64,000 bases of DNA from Dactylellina haptotyla (Eukaryota; Ascomycota; Orbiliomycetes; Orbiliales; Orbiliaceae). The notes below the pieces were generated by a model. That model searched no databases. It was given only the letters and a program-made list of their open reading frames with translations, and was not told the DNA's origin. The position numbers and the translations under genes are program-made. How positions within the stretch are numbered: the stretch's first letter is position 1; every line of letters starts with the position of its first letter. The stretch is from contig CM062379.1 of assembly GCA_031310005.1 (NCBI GenBank), forward strand, positions 6,820,001 through 6,884,000, in the 5' to 3' direction. Positions 21,424 to 33,880 of this stretch are shown piece after piece.

Positions 21424-24400
21424 TGCTGCGGTTATTCAAATATGTTTTCTTTTTTGGTGTGGTCGTTTGTGGCCTGCTGCTGTACCGTGGTGGTAGCCTG
21501 GTGTACCGGAGCTAAAAGCTCACGTTGACAACCCAGTCTTATTCCTACACGGTAGTTGTTGGTTGGGAAAACACGGGTCTTATGTTCCTCGCAGTTTATA
21601 AAGTTTCTTACGGTGAGAAAAAAGAACAATTATATTTTCTGATCAAAAGAAAAATGGATTCAAAGGAATTGCGAATGCTTGAATATATGATATATTATCG
21701 GTCCATGCAACCTCAAAAAAGAGCCCTATTACCACATGTGTAGTAATAGAATTACGGCGATACGCCCTGGAGGGATGGTCGATAAGACCCGCAATTAGAA
21801 CCCTCGTCGGTCCATTACCCTGGGCTAGCCCTGCGGCTTTAAGGTGCGCTTGGCTGTTTAGGTAACGGAATTGGGTTATTGCTTTTGCTTCAAATTTTCT
21901 TTCTTTTGCTTTTATCGCACGAAAGGTAGTTTTTCAAAATCAAAAAAGCCGACAATCGAGCTGAACAGGAAACCAAGATGTCCAGTCGGTAGAACTGGAG
22001 CGTCAAGGTGGTCCCCGGGAACTGGGAGCTATCAGCTAGCTTGAGCTTGGGGGTGGCCCATGGCGACCTGCAATGGGAAATTCCCATAATCGATCATCCC
22101 AAACCCACACCCCTTCTGCAGCTTAGCGGGAACGCCTTCGAGATTGGATTGCGCCATATGCGTAATTAACTTATCTGAAAATAACTGCGCACTGTTCCGC
22201 TGTTGCAGTTTCATTCGGGGGGTACGAGACAATACAGGTCGCTAGACAAAGAGCACAAATCACCACCGGAGTGAGAAACACGAGCTGGATAACTCCGTCC
22301 CGAAACGCTTGGAAAAGGGCACATGGATCTGATCTCATGTTGGGTCCAGCCGTTGAACGCGGGCTGTCTCTTGAATATTGTTCCCCAAGAGCATGGTGCA
22401 TGGTGCATGTGCACCTCCTTCATTAGGTACTGCTGTGTTCCGTTTCTAGATGCGCATCTGTGACATATCGAGCTATATCACCTGCATATTACTATCAAGA
22501 CAGGACCGCGGTCTTATATCTCGTTGTAAACTGTTTTATTTCTGTAGATCTTGTATCGGGCTTTTGTCGAATTTCTAAACTTTCCCTCAAGCAAATGCAC
22601 GGATGTCTTGATGCCCTTCTTATTTAGGGGTGGTTTTTCATCGCATTTCGCACAAGCATCTTGTAAAATCCCAGCCATTTTGCCAAAACAAAAAGCAAAG
22701 GGGTATTATATTTGCCCTGCGCCAAATGCACAGTAAATGTCCACGCCAGCTTCAAAGGACTCAAAATCAAAGCATGTTCCATAAACTGCAACTTCCAATG
22801 CTGCTTCTGGGACCTACGAATCTTTTTTCTTTTCTTTGGGCCCTTTTGTCTTGTCAATTGCTGACTGCATAAGCTCAAAAGTGTCTGGGATTACCACATT
22901 CGGTGTGCGTCAGCACTAGCGCTTTGAACCACCAGCTTTCTTGCTGTTTGAATGGTAAGCGAAGCTCTCGTCACACTTCACCTGAGGCCATTCAAACCCC
23001 CCAGCGCTATGGCATGGTCTGCATGCTCCATGTCCCCATGCCGAAACTGCCCTGGCTCTGCCCCGCAAAACTGACCCTAAGGCTGTTGGGGGATGCAGAA
23101 GTGCAATAAAACTCGTCGCAGTTCTATCTGTACTCCCCCCAATGCTTCCCTTGGAGTAAGGCGAGCATTTTCGCATTCCGGGGACACACGAACGGTTGAC
23201 AGGAATGCAATGACGGGAACATGCTCTTGAGATTTAGTGGCTTGCTCGCTTGAAGTTTGACAAGCTGCAGGACGACTGAATATCCTCAGCCTAGTCGTCT
23301 TTTGGGAATGCACTCCGTCTTTTTTTGGATCCGTTCGCGTTCGAATTTGGGGGTAAACCCGGCAGCGAGAAAGTTCGAGATTGAAGTCTCAGTCTGGGCA
23401 ATCCCCAAAAGACCTCGGCGTCTCTTTTCGATCAGCCACTGCTGAACGAGTGCCACCGAAAGCCTCGGCACTTGCTTTGACCATCGTCATTTGATAGTGA
23501 CGTGCTGTTGCGAACGCGACTGGATTCCATTCAATGTCTCAATCTGAACACAGAGGTCCAAAGCACTCCCCAAATGGGAATAGGCCATATTCTGATCTCA
23601 TTAGGTCCATTTATCTCATCTTAGATATGAAATTGAGGCTCTTACGACAGCGAGGGTTTATGTTCGCTCCCCGCGCGCGCGGCTAAATCTCAGGTAATAT
23701 ACAGCGCCCCCGGGTTCCTTTATTCTTCCTTCCAGAGTGGGACATGTCATCATGCTCCTCGAAGTCCCGCCGCATAGCCGGGGTGTGATCATGATCCTCA
23801 TGTACTTCTAGGTACCGATAGGATGCGGTCGACGTGTCTAAATTAATATTGAGCTCCACTCCTTGTTTCCATGTCGCCCCTCTTTTTGTCTTATAAATCA
23901 AAAAAATCTAGGTCTACGGAGAACACAATGAATATACCCATTCCGTGGTTTGTACAAGCGAACGGAACGTTTTTTTCTGGGTTTTAATCCCGCCGAACCC
24001 CGAACCGTATCATGAAACGTTATAGCCCATGGGCTTATACCATACTAGCATAGCAAAGACAGCTGCATTGCAGGCCGAACGAAATTATCAGACCTGGTCA
24101 TGCGAACGCCGAAGATCCTTGACGAAAAAAGAATTTGCTGAAAAGACGGGGATAGAGAGTGATAAAAAAAAAGAAAATCGAGTGTGCTGCTCCACCTAGG
24201 TCGAGAACCTTGGAGACCTTCGATATAAAAACGGGCAGTTCTCTGTGGCCGAAACGCACAGACTGACCATGCATATGGGTCGCTTGATTATACGAAAACA
24301 CCCTAAAGTCCAAGCCTTTATATTACTAGGAGAATTATCTTATGACGCCTCACACACCCCGAGCAAAAATGTGATTTGAATCTCGGTACATTTTCCTGTG

Positions 24401-27400
24401 AACATCAGCAATCCTTGCATAGATACGATCAAAGCAAAGGAATAGAGAAAAAGCTTATATTCAGGAACCTGGGTACCGCCCCAGTGGCACTAGACCGAGG
24501 AACTCTGCATTGCATATTTCGAATGCGGTTCCCTCGGTTCTGCAGGCATTTGGAAAGAGAGAAAAAAAGTTCACTCTCCTGCCTGCTTCGTGCAAGCTTC
24601 TACCAGCCGCCGGGGATTCCGAAAGGGCGGTAGTAATCTAATGGGCGGAGACGGGACGAAAAAATGGACGGCCTGAAACAGGATTCAGTTGTGGGTCCTG
24701 CCACAGAAGTAAATTTCAGTTGTAATCAACATACATGTACATACATTGGAAGATATATTTCGGGGCAGGCTTGGGTATACATCAGTATCAGCACAGGAGA
24801 CCATTTCATACCAACTCTGTGGGGTGAAATAGATCGGCGAGATGCTGCATGTGGTTCTATTACCCGCAGTGAGAGATTCAGAGCTCATAAGGTCACAAGA
24901 GCTTCAATGTCATTATTCAGCATTTCTGCACATATATATTTAGGTCCAATGGTTTCATTTAACTAAGGAAGATTTGAAGATATGCGGTAAATGTGGATTC
25001 GAGCGGGAACTTTCAATGGAAAGCACCCTGGAGGTCAATTCACGAATCTGCTGTCAAATTGCAGGCATAAGCAATACTCTCGTTCTAATTATCATCAATT
25101 TCTAAATTTCAGCAAATTTCACATGACTCGTTTATACTAGGGACGTCTGTTAGTAATCAGAGGTGAAATCCGGGATTGTATTAATTTAGGCTATGATCAC
25201 CCTTTTGCTTCTAGGATGCTGCGATCGATTGTCATTGAAACAATACGTATATTAGAGAAATATGAATGTGAGTACATATAATCGTAGGATTGTGCGCAAT
25301 AACGCATCGAAGACCCAACTACCGTTATATTGCCCATCTGGGGATAATATTGTCGGTGTGCCCGAAATACGAGTTAATTTACCGATGAGCAAAGGATCAA
25401 AACTCGTATCTATCAATTAGCAAGACCCAGGTACGTTCGCACTGACCCAGGACGGGACCAGCATCAGCTAGACTCTTGTTTCAAGAAGTGTGTTGAGAAC
25501 TGTTGCGCAAGCTTAAGCTCTCAGCTACAAGTACATACCGCAGGGTCGTATAGTTATAGCAAGAATCCTCGTTCGATAGTGACCAGTACCATGATACCGT
25601 TTCCCCACGGCTGCTCTGGAACCTTGTTATCACGGTAAATAATATCCGAAATGCCGACGGTAAATAGCGATAATATTTGATACGAGGGACGGTTTGGGAA
25701 GGTCGACGTCGACATTCCGTCCGATGAACGTGCATATTGTATTGATATCAGATCTGCTTTATGCAGCATTGCATTAAACTAATCTGCTCGCTAGTTCCCG
25801 GGGCATCTTAACCGAGCTCTTCTCTCACACTAGGGCGCCGGCGCTTATCTGCACCTTGACGGCTATAATTAGGGATGAGGGGTCGATCGAATGTATGTAC
25901 GGGGTGTTGCATGCCCTACATAACGTACCCCGAGGTATCTCAGAGACGGCAGACGCGTATCAATCGATGAAATTAATTAATTCGACCATCTTCGCTTAAT
26001 TTCAATGCCGGCGACCATCTCGTGCAATTACCGGGGGGAAATGGCTGGCCGGCTCGCTCATCAGTCCGAGCCATCGTGTACCTGTTGGGTACAATAGTAT
26101 TGAAAACGACTACCTGGTAACACATCGATATGGATAGGCTATTATGTAAAAAGCAAGTTGGATTTGGTGTAACATGGAAATATGTACGGCTAGGACGAAT
26201 TCTCGCTTGATAAAACGTATTTGAAGTTTCGAAATTTCAAAGAAACGCAAGGTGAAGATAAGACGTTGGCATTTTGTATCAAGAAATGGTGCATTATTAA
26301 TGCCATAGTCTACATAACGTCATATTCATGATATCAAAGACTGTGATAAACGATCTCTCCTACATCCAATCTGCGGCATTTCAACTTATAATATACTTAT
26401 TTTCAAAAATATGTCGATTTCGACACTTGAAAACTTCGACAAATTACCTACAACTAACTCTCCAATTGAGAATTTGAGCGAACAGCATGCAGAATATTCC
26501 ATTATCCCCAAGCCGCTCAAGCATGGTATACATGCATCTCCAATAGATTCAGGGGCCACTGACGGATGATTCCGACACTAGAGCGGACCTGACTTACCCG
26601 CTCGTCCAGGTACTCCCTGGACACGAGAGAACTTCGAGAAGTGGACACCTATGCAAGGAAGAAGGAGGAAGGAAAAAGAAATATCACCAGAGAGAGTGGG
26701 TACTACCGGCATGGTTATCACAGTTCTTGGGGATACCGAAGAATCGTGTGATTTCGGGCGTATATCATATTCCATATCGGATGGACAATCGTATTGTTCC
26801 CAGGCCGTGTTCAATATTCGGCTCGTCTATAGCATCTTAAGCGACAACACAGTCGCACGTTGCGTTCGTGCATGCGCACTGTCCGCCGTTGGCCAATTTT
26901 GACCAGGCTCCTGCCGGTTCAGGAGTCTGAGGTGCAGGCTCATGTGACCGCCGGCTAACCTCAGAAAGCTTGTCCAATAGCAGACGCATCTTAAGGCCGT
27001 CGCCCGTTTCTGAATCCGCAATGCAATGGCTTTTCTTAAATTTGACGTTTAATCCCCCAAATGTTGCATGACGTGCATATTTGGTACGTTAATTATACAG
27101 TATGCAGAATGCGCATGGCTCGTGGGGTAGAGATAAATTTAACTATCGATGCTTCTAGATATATATTTTTGGTTCAAATTTTACGTATGTTATGGTAAGC
27201 AAAAGTATGGGGGTACCATCTTTCTCCATGCGAAATGCCACCAGGGTCGAGAACCTTGGTGGATGGACATGAAAACTAACGGTTGCAATTTGGTAACGCA
27301 AATTTTTAGATCGGATGTTACTATCGAGCCCTTTAGCCACTAAGAAGGGAAGTTAGGCCATTTTGGGGTTAGAGGGGACCAATCGACGAGTTTTAACAGG

Positions 27401-29657
27401 CTCGCCTGTACCATTGAACAACGTTTCATGCATAAGGTTATTGGTTCGTATGCAAGGTTTGTTCGCACCGGATTTCTTGCAGAGTGAGGCGCTCGTGGTT
27501 GGGAGAACAGCATTGGATGCATGAGCTCGTGATGTGGCAATGGTAAGTCGGAAAGTCAGTCTTCCAGCATTAATTGTGTTGCTTTTGAAATGTATATCAG
27601 ACGCTGCTCTGTGTATGGAGGGTACTTGTATCCACCAGCGTTTAGGATCTCAATTGAGCTTGTTGGGTCTTTAGATAATGTTAGATAACAGGCGCTGGGG
27701 ATCCAGACCTCAACAAACGTCGTGGGGGAATCCCGCTCTCGACCCTGGAGAGGGATAGGAGCTCACCGGCTCTGAATCGGAAAAGATTCATTTTCAGGGA
27801 CCTGCTCAGAGGGCTTGCTTGTGCAACCGACGGGTCCAAACAGGGCTGTTGACCTTCTTTCCTCTCGAAAGGATCCTAGGAAAATAGAAGGCCGTCATTT
27901 GCCCCGACTTTTCGTAACTGCAAGCCGGCTAACAATGGGCTGGGCAGGTCAACTCCGCAAAGACCAGTTGACAGACATGGACCAGGTGAGCCCTTCGTCA
28001 CTCGTGTCCAATGGGCGTTCGCGAATGTTCTGTTGTGAAGGCACCCCACCCTCTTGAGCCCAGGTTCCGAACATTTGTGTGTGTGTATGCCATGTAACAA
28101 ACGGCCTCCACCACATGTGCGCACCACCACTACCACCAGCAGAAGGCGAATTGATATTGCTTTCACGTTCCCGTGTTTGTGCAGTCTAGATGTGCTTCTC
28201 CCCTCACTGACATGGTAAATACCTTGCCTGATTGTCCTTCGAGGGAAGGTCTAAATTGTGTGGGCCTGGTTCTTCCATTCGCCGTTTGGGTACGCACTTG
28301 AGGTTAAAGCGATTGATAGTGCCTGTTTGACCCAATCGCAATCTATCAGTTAGTCTGGGGCTGGCTCGTCCTGGCGTCCTCGAACTGAATTGTGAAGCCG
28401 AAAAGCAAAGAAGGGAAAAAACCAGCTTTTCGAATTGATTTTTTTTTTTTTTTAGCTCGAACATCGACTTAACTTTCTCCGCCACCCGCCGGGGTTACTT
28501 ACTCTTCCTCGCTCTCCACCTTTTCCCCTTCAACTCTCTCATCACACGACACGAACTGAATCGTCTTCTCGGAGGAGTCTCGTCGGGACTGCCATTTCAT
28601 CGCACTGTCCGGCCCTGCATCAAACTCAACCGGCCTCCGACAACCGGCCAATCAAACGGCGTTTCACCGTAACCTTGTCCGAGCGCCACGTCCCGTGGTA
28701 CCGCCGTTTGCTGCTGGCCATCGAACTCAGTCAGAGTAGCTGCATTTCGTAGGGAGCCTTCTCAGCAGCCTGCTTCCAGCTTTGTACACGTAGTTGGGAA
28801 TCCGTTCCTGCTTGCTCCGATGACACGTCGATTGGCCTACCCGGACTCGAAGTTTTCATTACCGTAAGAAGGGGACTAGTTTTAAAAATAAAAATAATAC
28901 AATAAAAGAATAATAATAGCGTGGAGCTGGGCGAAACATACAGTTCGAGTCGGGCCAACGGGGCCAACGAGCTAACGAAGGAAACGGAGAACGAACGCCA
29001 ACAAGCACGACCGCAACCAACATAGGTTGACAAGGACGACGACGAAGAGGAGAGAATTCGGTGCACAGCTCGTCCGGACCCCGTCTCAGAAGCTCGAGGG
29101 AGTCGAAAGCAAGGAAGCCATCTGCTCGTGAACCTGTTGCCCACCCGGGATACCCCCAATTGAGGGCCCAGAGCCGGGTTTCGTGGAGGCCTTCTTTGGA
29201 CGTTATCGGTTTCGCGCCCGCCTGGTGGACCGAATGAGAGACGGCGTCGAGACCCGACCTGCAATCCACGTCAATCGCTACCTCTTCCTCGCTTCAACAT
29301 CGCAGCAACAACACCTCCCTTCCACAACCACTCCCACCGCCTCGACCTCAACCTCGACCACCCCCCCCCTTCCCTCTGACTACAGTTAGCAGTACCACTG
29401 GTAGTCATATTATCCGTAATAGTATCATCCACGCAGCCACCGTCTGCAAGAGCAACGTCATCGCCCTCTCTGCTGTTTAATTCCAGATAACGAGACGAAT
29501 TGGTCACCTGTTCGCCTACCTCTCTCGTCCTAATTCGCTACCATACTTTTCATTACCAACTTCCTCTTTCGCCTGGTCCAATTGGGGATATCGCGACTGA
29601 TCAACCCACTGTTCGTTCTTATTTTTGGGAGGGCCGACGGAGGGCCCATGTGATACG
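21424..29657. other. 8.2-kb gene-poor region
   Basis: No frame longer than 177 codons, no recognisable domain in any of six frames, no tRNA or 5S-like boxes, no inverted or long direct repeats seen by eye. Short frames at 22171-22401, 23683-23901, 24664-24966, 26651-26902 and 28731-29264 were examined and not accepted. A 15-T run lies at 28439-28453. The last about 1 kb is CT-rich and probably holds the promoter and leader of the next gene. Genes made of short exons and long introns, as in ECM15, could be missed here. Confidence 0.4.
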
Positions 29658-32600
29658 ATGATGCATCCACCGGTCTCACCAGGCAATAACGTGTTTGTAA
29701 ACGGTGGGAAGTCGGCTGCTGGTACTGCTGGTGTTGGTTCACAGCCTGCGTCAATTGATGCCATCCCACCTCAGTCAGTCAGCGACAAAAATTCTAGTAG
29801 GCCTGCCGAGACTGTGGGGAACTGCCTGGATGAAAGGAACCACGGTGCTGGCAAGATGCAGAGCAAAGATGTCGGGGTGCAGGATAGCGATACCCCCAAT
29901 GGGCGGCCGCCCCCACGGAACTCCAGTAATATATCAGATCTAACATTGCCGCCAACTGGGTTAAAAGGAGTTCCTTCCACCGGTGGCTTCGTTCCCCTAC
30001 AGCTCACTTCGCCAACAGCACCACCCGATCACGAGGATAAATTAGATATTAACGTCATAGACATGGCTGCGAAGTCGCCAACTGAGCCGCCAGCACCAGC
30101 TGGGACCAAGAAGACCGAACCTAAGAAGCTAGAATCTGAGAATGGTATATATATACACACGCCCAGAACTCCACCCATGATAGACCTCTGCTCTAACAAT
30201 CTCCTCAACAATACGATATAGGCGCGAAAACTGAGATAACTCCACCCGCACAGCCCGTTAAGAATGAAAAAGAACAGGTTCAAGACTCGCCCTCAAAGAT
30301 GCCAGCTGCAAAACAAACTTCTCCTTCCGTACCCAATGGCGAAGCCTCACCACCTGCGCATAATTCGAACAGCGGCGCACCATATATTGAAGATAGTGAT
30401 TCAGAAGATGAGGAGCTTCAGGACCTATTGACTCAAAAGCGAGACCAGATACGCCGAGATATTGCCCACTATCAAAGAGCCAAAGAGATGGAACTCTTGG
30501 TTTACGAGAAGCGCCTACGTGATGATCATATGCGAAGGAAGCGTAGAAAACAGGCTATGGCTAATGGGCATAATGCTGCTAGCGGCTCCCCACGGACATA
30601 TTACAGCCTTAGCACCAAGAATGTCATTGGCAATATCCCCGGTTATCTGCCTCTTACATCTGCACCGGGAAGCACTGCTCCTACACGGCCATCCGGGTTG
30701 AGGAAGATGGTTGACAACAAGCCTGACGAGAGCCTTATAACGCCCGAAGCTACAGAACAAAAGTCCCCAAAATTAGGGACAGCTAAGAAATCTCCTAAAC
30801 TTGATGCGAAACCGGATGCCAAACCTGATATTGTTGTCAAATCGCCACCTGAGAAGGCTGGCAAGGATGACAAACAAGGGAAGAAGACTTCGGCTGTTTC
30901 GCCAACAGTTCCTTCGCCAAACCTTCAACCGCCAGCTACACAGCCGCTTACAACATCGAAGCTATCCGCATCCGCTCTCAAGGCCCTCGAAGCCAATGAG
31001 AAGCCTACCCCGATGCTTCCAAGTAGTTTGAAGAGTACTTCAAGTTGGACGAGCGGGAGCGGAAAGGACAGCAGAAGAAGCAGCGTGAATGATAACAAAA
31101 CCAAGAAGAATAAGCGTGTCGTGTTCCAGCTAGAGGTTGAAGGTGATTGGTTCCGAGTAAAGCCGGATGGAGAAGAAATTCCGATTGAACCGGAAGAGAT
31201 GGAACGCCTCAAAGCCGAAGCAGCCGCTCTTGATGATGATTACGATTCTGACTCAGAATCAGACTTTCTTGAGTTCAAGGTTCCTTCGGGTAAACAGCTA
31301 CCAAAGACAGGGGACCAGGATACAGGATACCACGCAATCGAAAATATTGAAGGTATAGGAGCACCTGCAGTGCCGAAGCCGAACAGAGGACCGGAAGACC
31401 CAGATTGGGTTTCCACCAAACCTGCAGTGGAACCACCACCAATCAGCAGCGCGAAATCCACAATATCAGACGACAGCCTCGAAGATGATGTCTTTGACCT
31501 CGATGAAGAGCTACCTTACAATACTCCAGCCGCCCAACCTGAATTTACGAGTGGCTCATTGGAGGACTCGGTAATGAGTCTTGGTCTCCCATTGGCCCCG
31601 CCGCCTCCACCGCCACCTAGTGGCTCGGGCTTAGCTTTACCACCATCCTTTGGAGTTGGCAGAGCAGGTTCATCATTTGCTGATACTCTAGCGTATATCC
31701 AAGCCTACCAGCAAGCCGGTATCTCTAGGGGCTCTTCGACATCTGGATCTTATTTATCATCGTCTTTCCCACGAAATAGCTTTGGGGGGACAAGCAGTTC
31801 ATGGCGTGACGCTCCCGCACCCCCTCGGCCGTCATCTTCACATGGATCTTTGGTGACCCCGTCGGCTCCAGTTACAATAGGAAGACGTGCGTCTGGTGGC
31901 TTGGACCTCGTAACAGCTCCTACTCTGGAAATGTTATCATCCTCTACAACTGGCAGTGTTGGACAGAGTGGGGCCACTTTAAGTGGTAGTCTCCCTCTCG
32001 GGTCTGGTTTTAGAAGAAGAAGTGTAACGAAGTACGAAATACCAGACGAAGATGTTAAGGACAGCTCCGCCTCGTCGTCAGTTACTTCTAAGAGCGATAT
32101 ATTATCTGAAACCGAAGTTAGACCGAAAATTACCATTGCGCCTCAGCCGCCTGCACCTACACCTGTACGGAAGGCATCATCTGCGCGAACATCAGCCGAA
32201 ATGCTAAATAAATCATCGCCTTATGGGACAAGCGCTCCGATATCCATCCCTCTTCGAAGCGCCTTAGCCCCGCCAACAGTCGAGGAGCCAATAGTTGCTC
32301 CGGAGCAAGTCAAGGACGATGTTCCAAAAGAGGTAGTAAGCGGCAGACCTAGTCCTACATCATCTTCAACGACCGAGAAATCTAACCAACCAACGACGGC
32401 GAAAGCCCGAACTGAAGCTCAAAAGAAATCTGTCCTTTCGCCAACTTCTGTTGAAAAAGTTCTGGAAGCAACCACGGAAGCTCTAAGCAAAAACACTCTA
32501 CCATCTTCTATAAGTAGTAAACCGAAAAGAGAACACAAGAGCGGTAGCCGAAGCGGGTCCTCTACACCCAAGTACGGCAGTTATGGCAAAAAGTCGCCAA

Positions 32601-33181
32601 GCTCCCGTTCGAAAAAACCAGAAAATAATGTTAAGCCAGAGCCCTGGCATGGAACCATCATCCAATCTTTCCCGTCCGACATTGGAAAACAGAGTTTAGC
32701 TCATGACCAAGCCCAAGCTGTCTCATCACCAGGTTGGAACAGCTACAATTCTCCTTCTCTCCTCTCTTCATCATTACCAAAGTATGCGTCTGGATCCAGC
32801 ACATCCTCATTTGCTACGAACCCTATCACAGCTCTTCCGGGTGTCAAGAGCTACTCCCCAACGGCCCCAACCTTACCGAATGCATCGAACTCCCCACGAA
32901 AGGGCCCAATAACGTTGAGCCCTGGTCCTAGGTACTCCTCCGTGGTTGCCGCGGAAGCAGCAGCAAATGTTGAAGCCAATGGATTATCGAACGCGAGTGT
33001 CGTCGGACGACCGGATCTCCGTACGGATACAAAATCGGCAAACAGGAATAGTCTTCTGTTTGCAGAAACTGGCCCCGAGAGTCTTCAGGAGACTTTATTG
33101 ATGCAAGGACCGAGCTCCCTTAGTGAACGTCTATTCCTAGAAGGAATAGGTGGCTCGATATCTAACCTAGGGAAGAAGTGA
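29658..33181 (+). CDS. large disordered protein with a basic coiled coil, unknown function
   Basis: Exons 29658-30144 and 30222-33181 encode 1148 residues; the 77-base intron is in phase (GTATAT donor, ATATAG acceptor). The start is the first Met of MMHPPVSPG. After a Pro/Thr/Ser-rich 190 residues there is an acidic patch (EDSDSEDEELQDLL) running into a helical segment of about 60 residues (KRDQIRRDIAHYQRAKEMEL) with a basic end (RRKRRKQAM). A short conserved-looking block (KNKRVVFQLEVEGDWFRVKP) precedes another acidic stretch, a Pro run (APPPPPPPSGS), and long Ser/Pro-rich sequence to the end (LGKK). No enzyme domain. It may be a scaffold or transcription-linked protein (inference). Transcript downstream is AT-rich 3' UTR. 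Confidence 0.8.
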
Positions 33182-33880
33182 AGCTTTGCAATGGCACCTA
33201 TTTCCCCGGGCCTTTATGTCCTCTAATCTCTAACGGAGCCTGTATGATGTCATTCTTACAGTAGGCTGTTGTTCACAATATCCTTCAGTTTATTTTTACA
33301 TTTTTTTGTTTTTCCTCTTTATCACTTTCTATTGTCTTACCTGAATATAACCAGCATTGCACGGTACGGTCTTCTTCTGCTCCCTCCGTTTAGACTTTTT
33401 ATTTTATTGTTAGCTCGGTTTAGCATTGGGTAGACGTCTTTTGTATTCCTGAAAACCCTATATATTGTTCCTCTATTTATTTATCTTGTAAAACCTATTC
33501 CGTCCATTCTTGGTGGGTTACGGCGTTATACCGTTTTTATGTTTCTCTTCTTTCTTTCCTCATGACTCTCTCCTTTTCCTTGGCTTCATGAGATGCCTCT
33601 CCAATGGTTCAAACGGCAAAAGAAAAAAACAAAAAGTATTTCTATGGAAAAGAAAGAAAATTTCAAGAATTGCTTCAAAGAAGCAAATTATTGCAGAAAA
33701 AGGTGCGGATCAAGAATCGAGCTAAGTCTGTGGAAGGTATATGTACGTTACTATTATGAATTGGTAGAAATGAAAGACGAGGATGAGAATCAAGTTTTTG
33801 TTATAAATTGAGAACTTTATTGAATAATCAAAAGGTCTTTGCTACCTCTTGTCCAATGCTAAACTCGCCCAATCTTTCAA
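33182..33880. other. convergent 3' flanks
   Basis: AT-rich sequence between the stop codons of the disordered-protein gene and the THADA gene; the frames here are Lys-rich and low-complexity. Confidence 0.55.

Noticed and set aside
24198-27262. Shared word GGTCGAGAACCTTGG at about 24199 and 27246
   Set aside because: Flanks do not align, so a repeat family cannot be claimed from one 15-base match.
28731-29264. 177-codon minus frame in the leader region of the 29.7-kb gene
   Set aside because: Arg/Ser-rich and antisense to a likely promoter/5' UTR; no domain.
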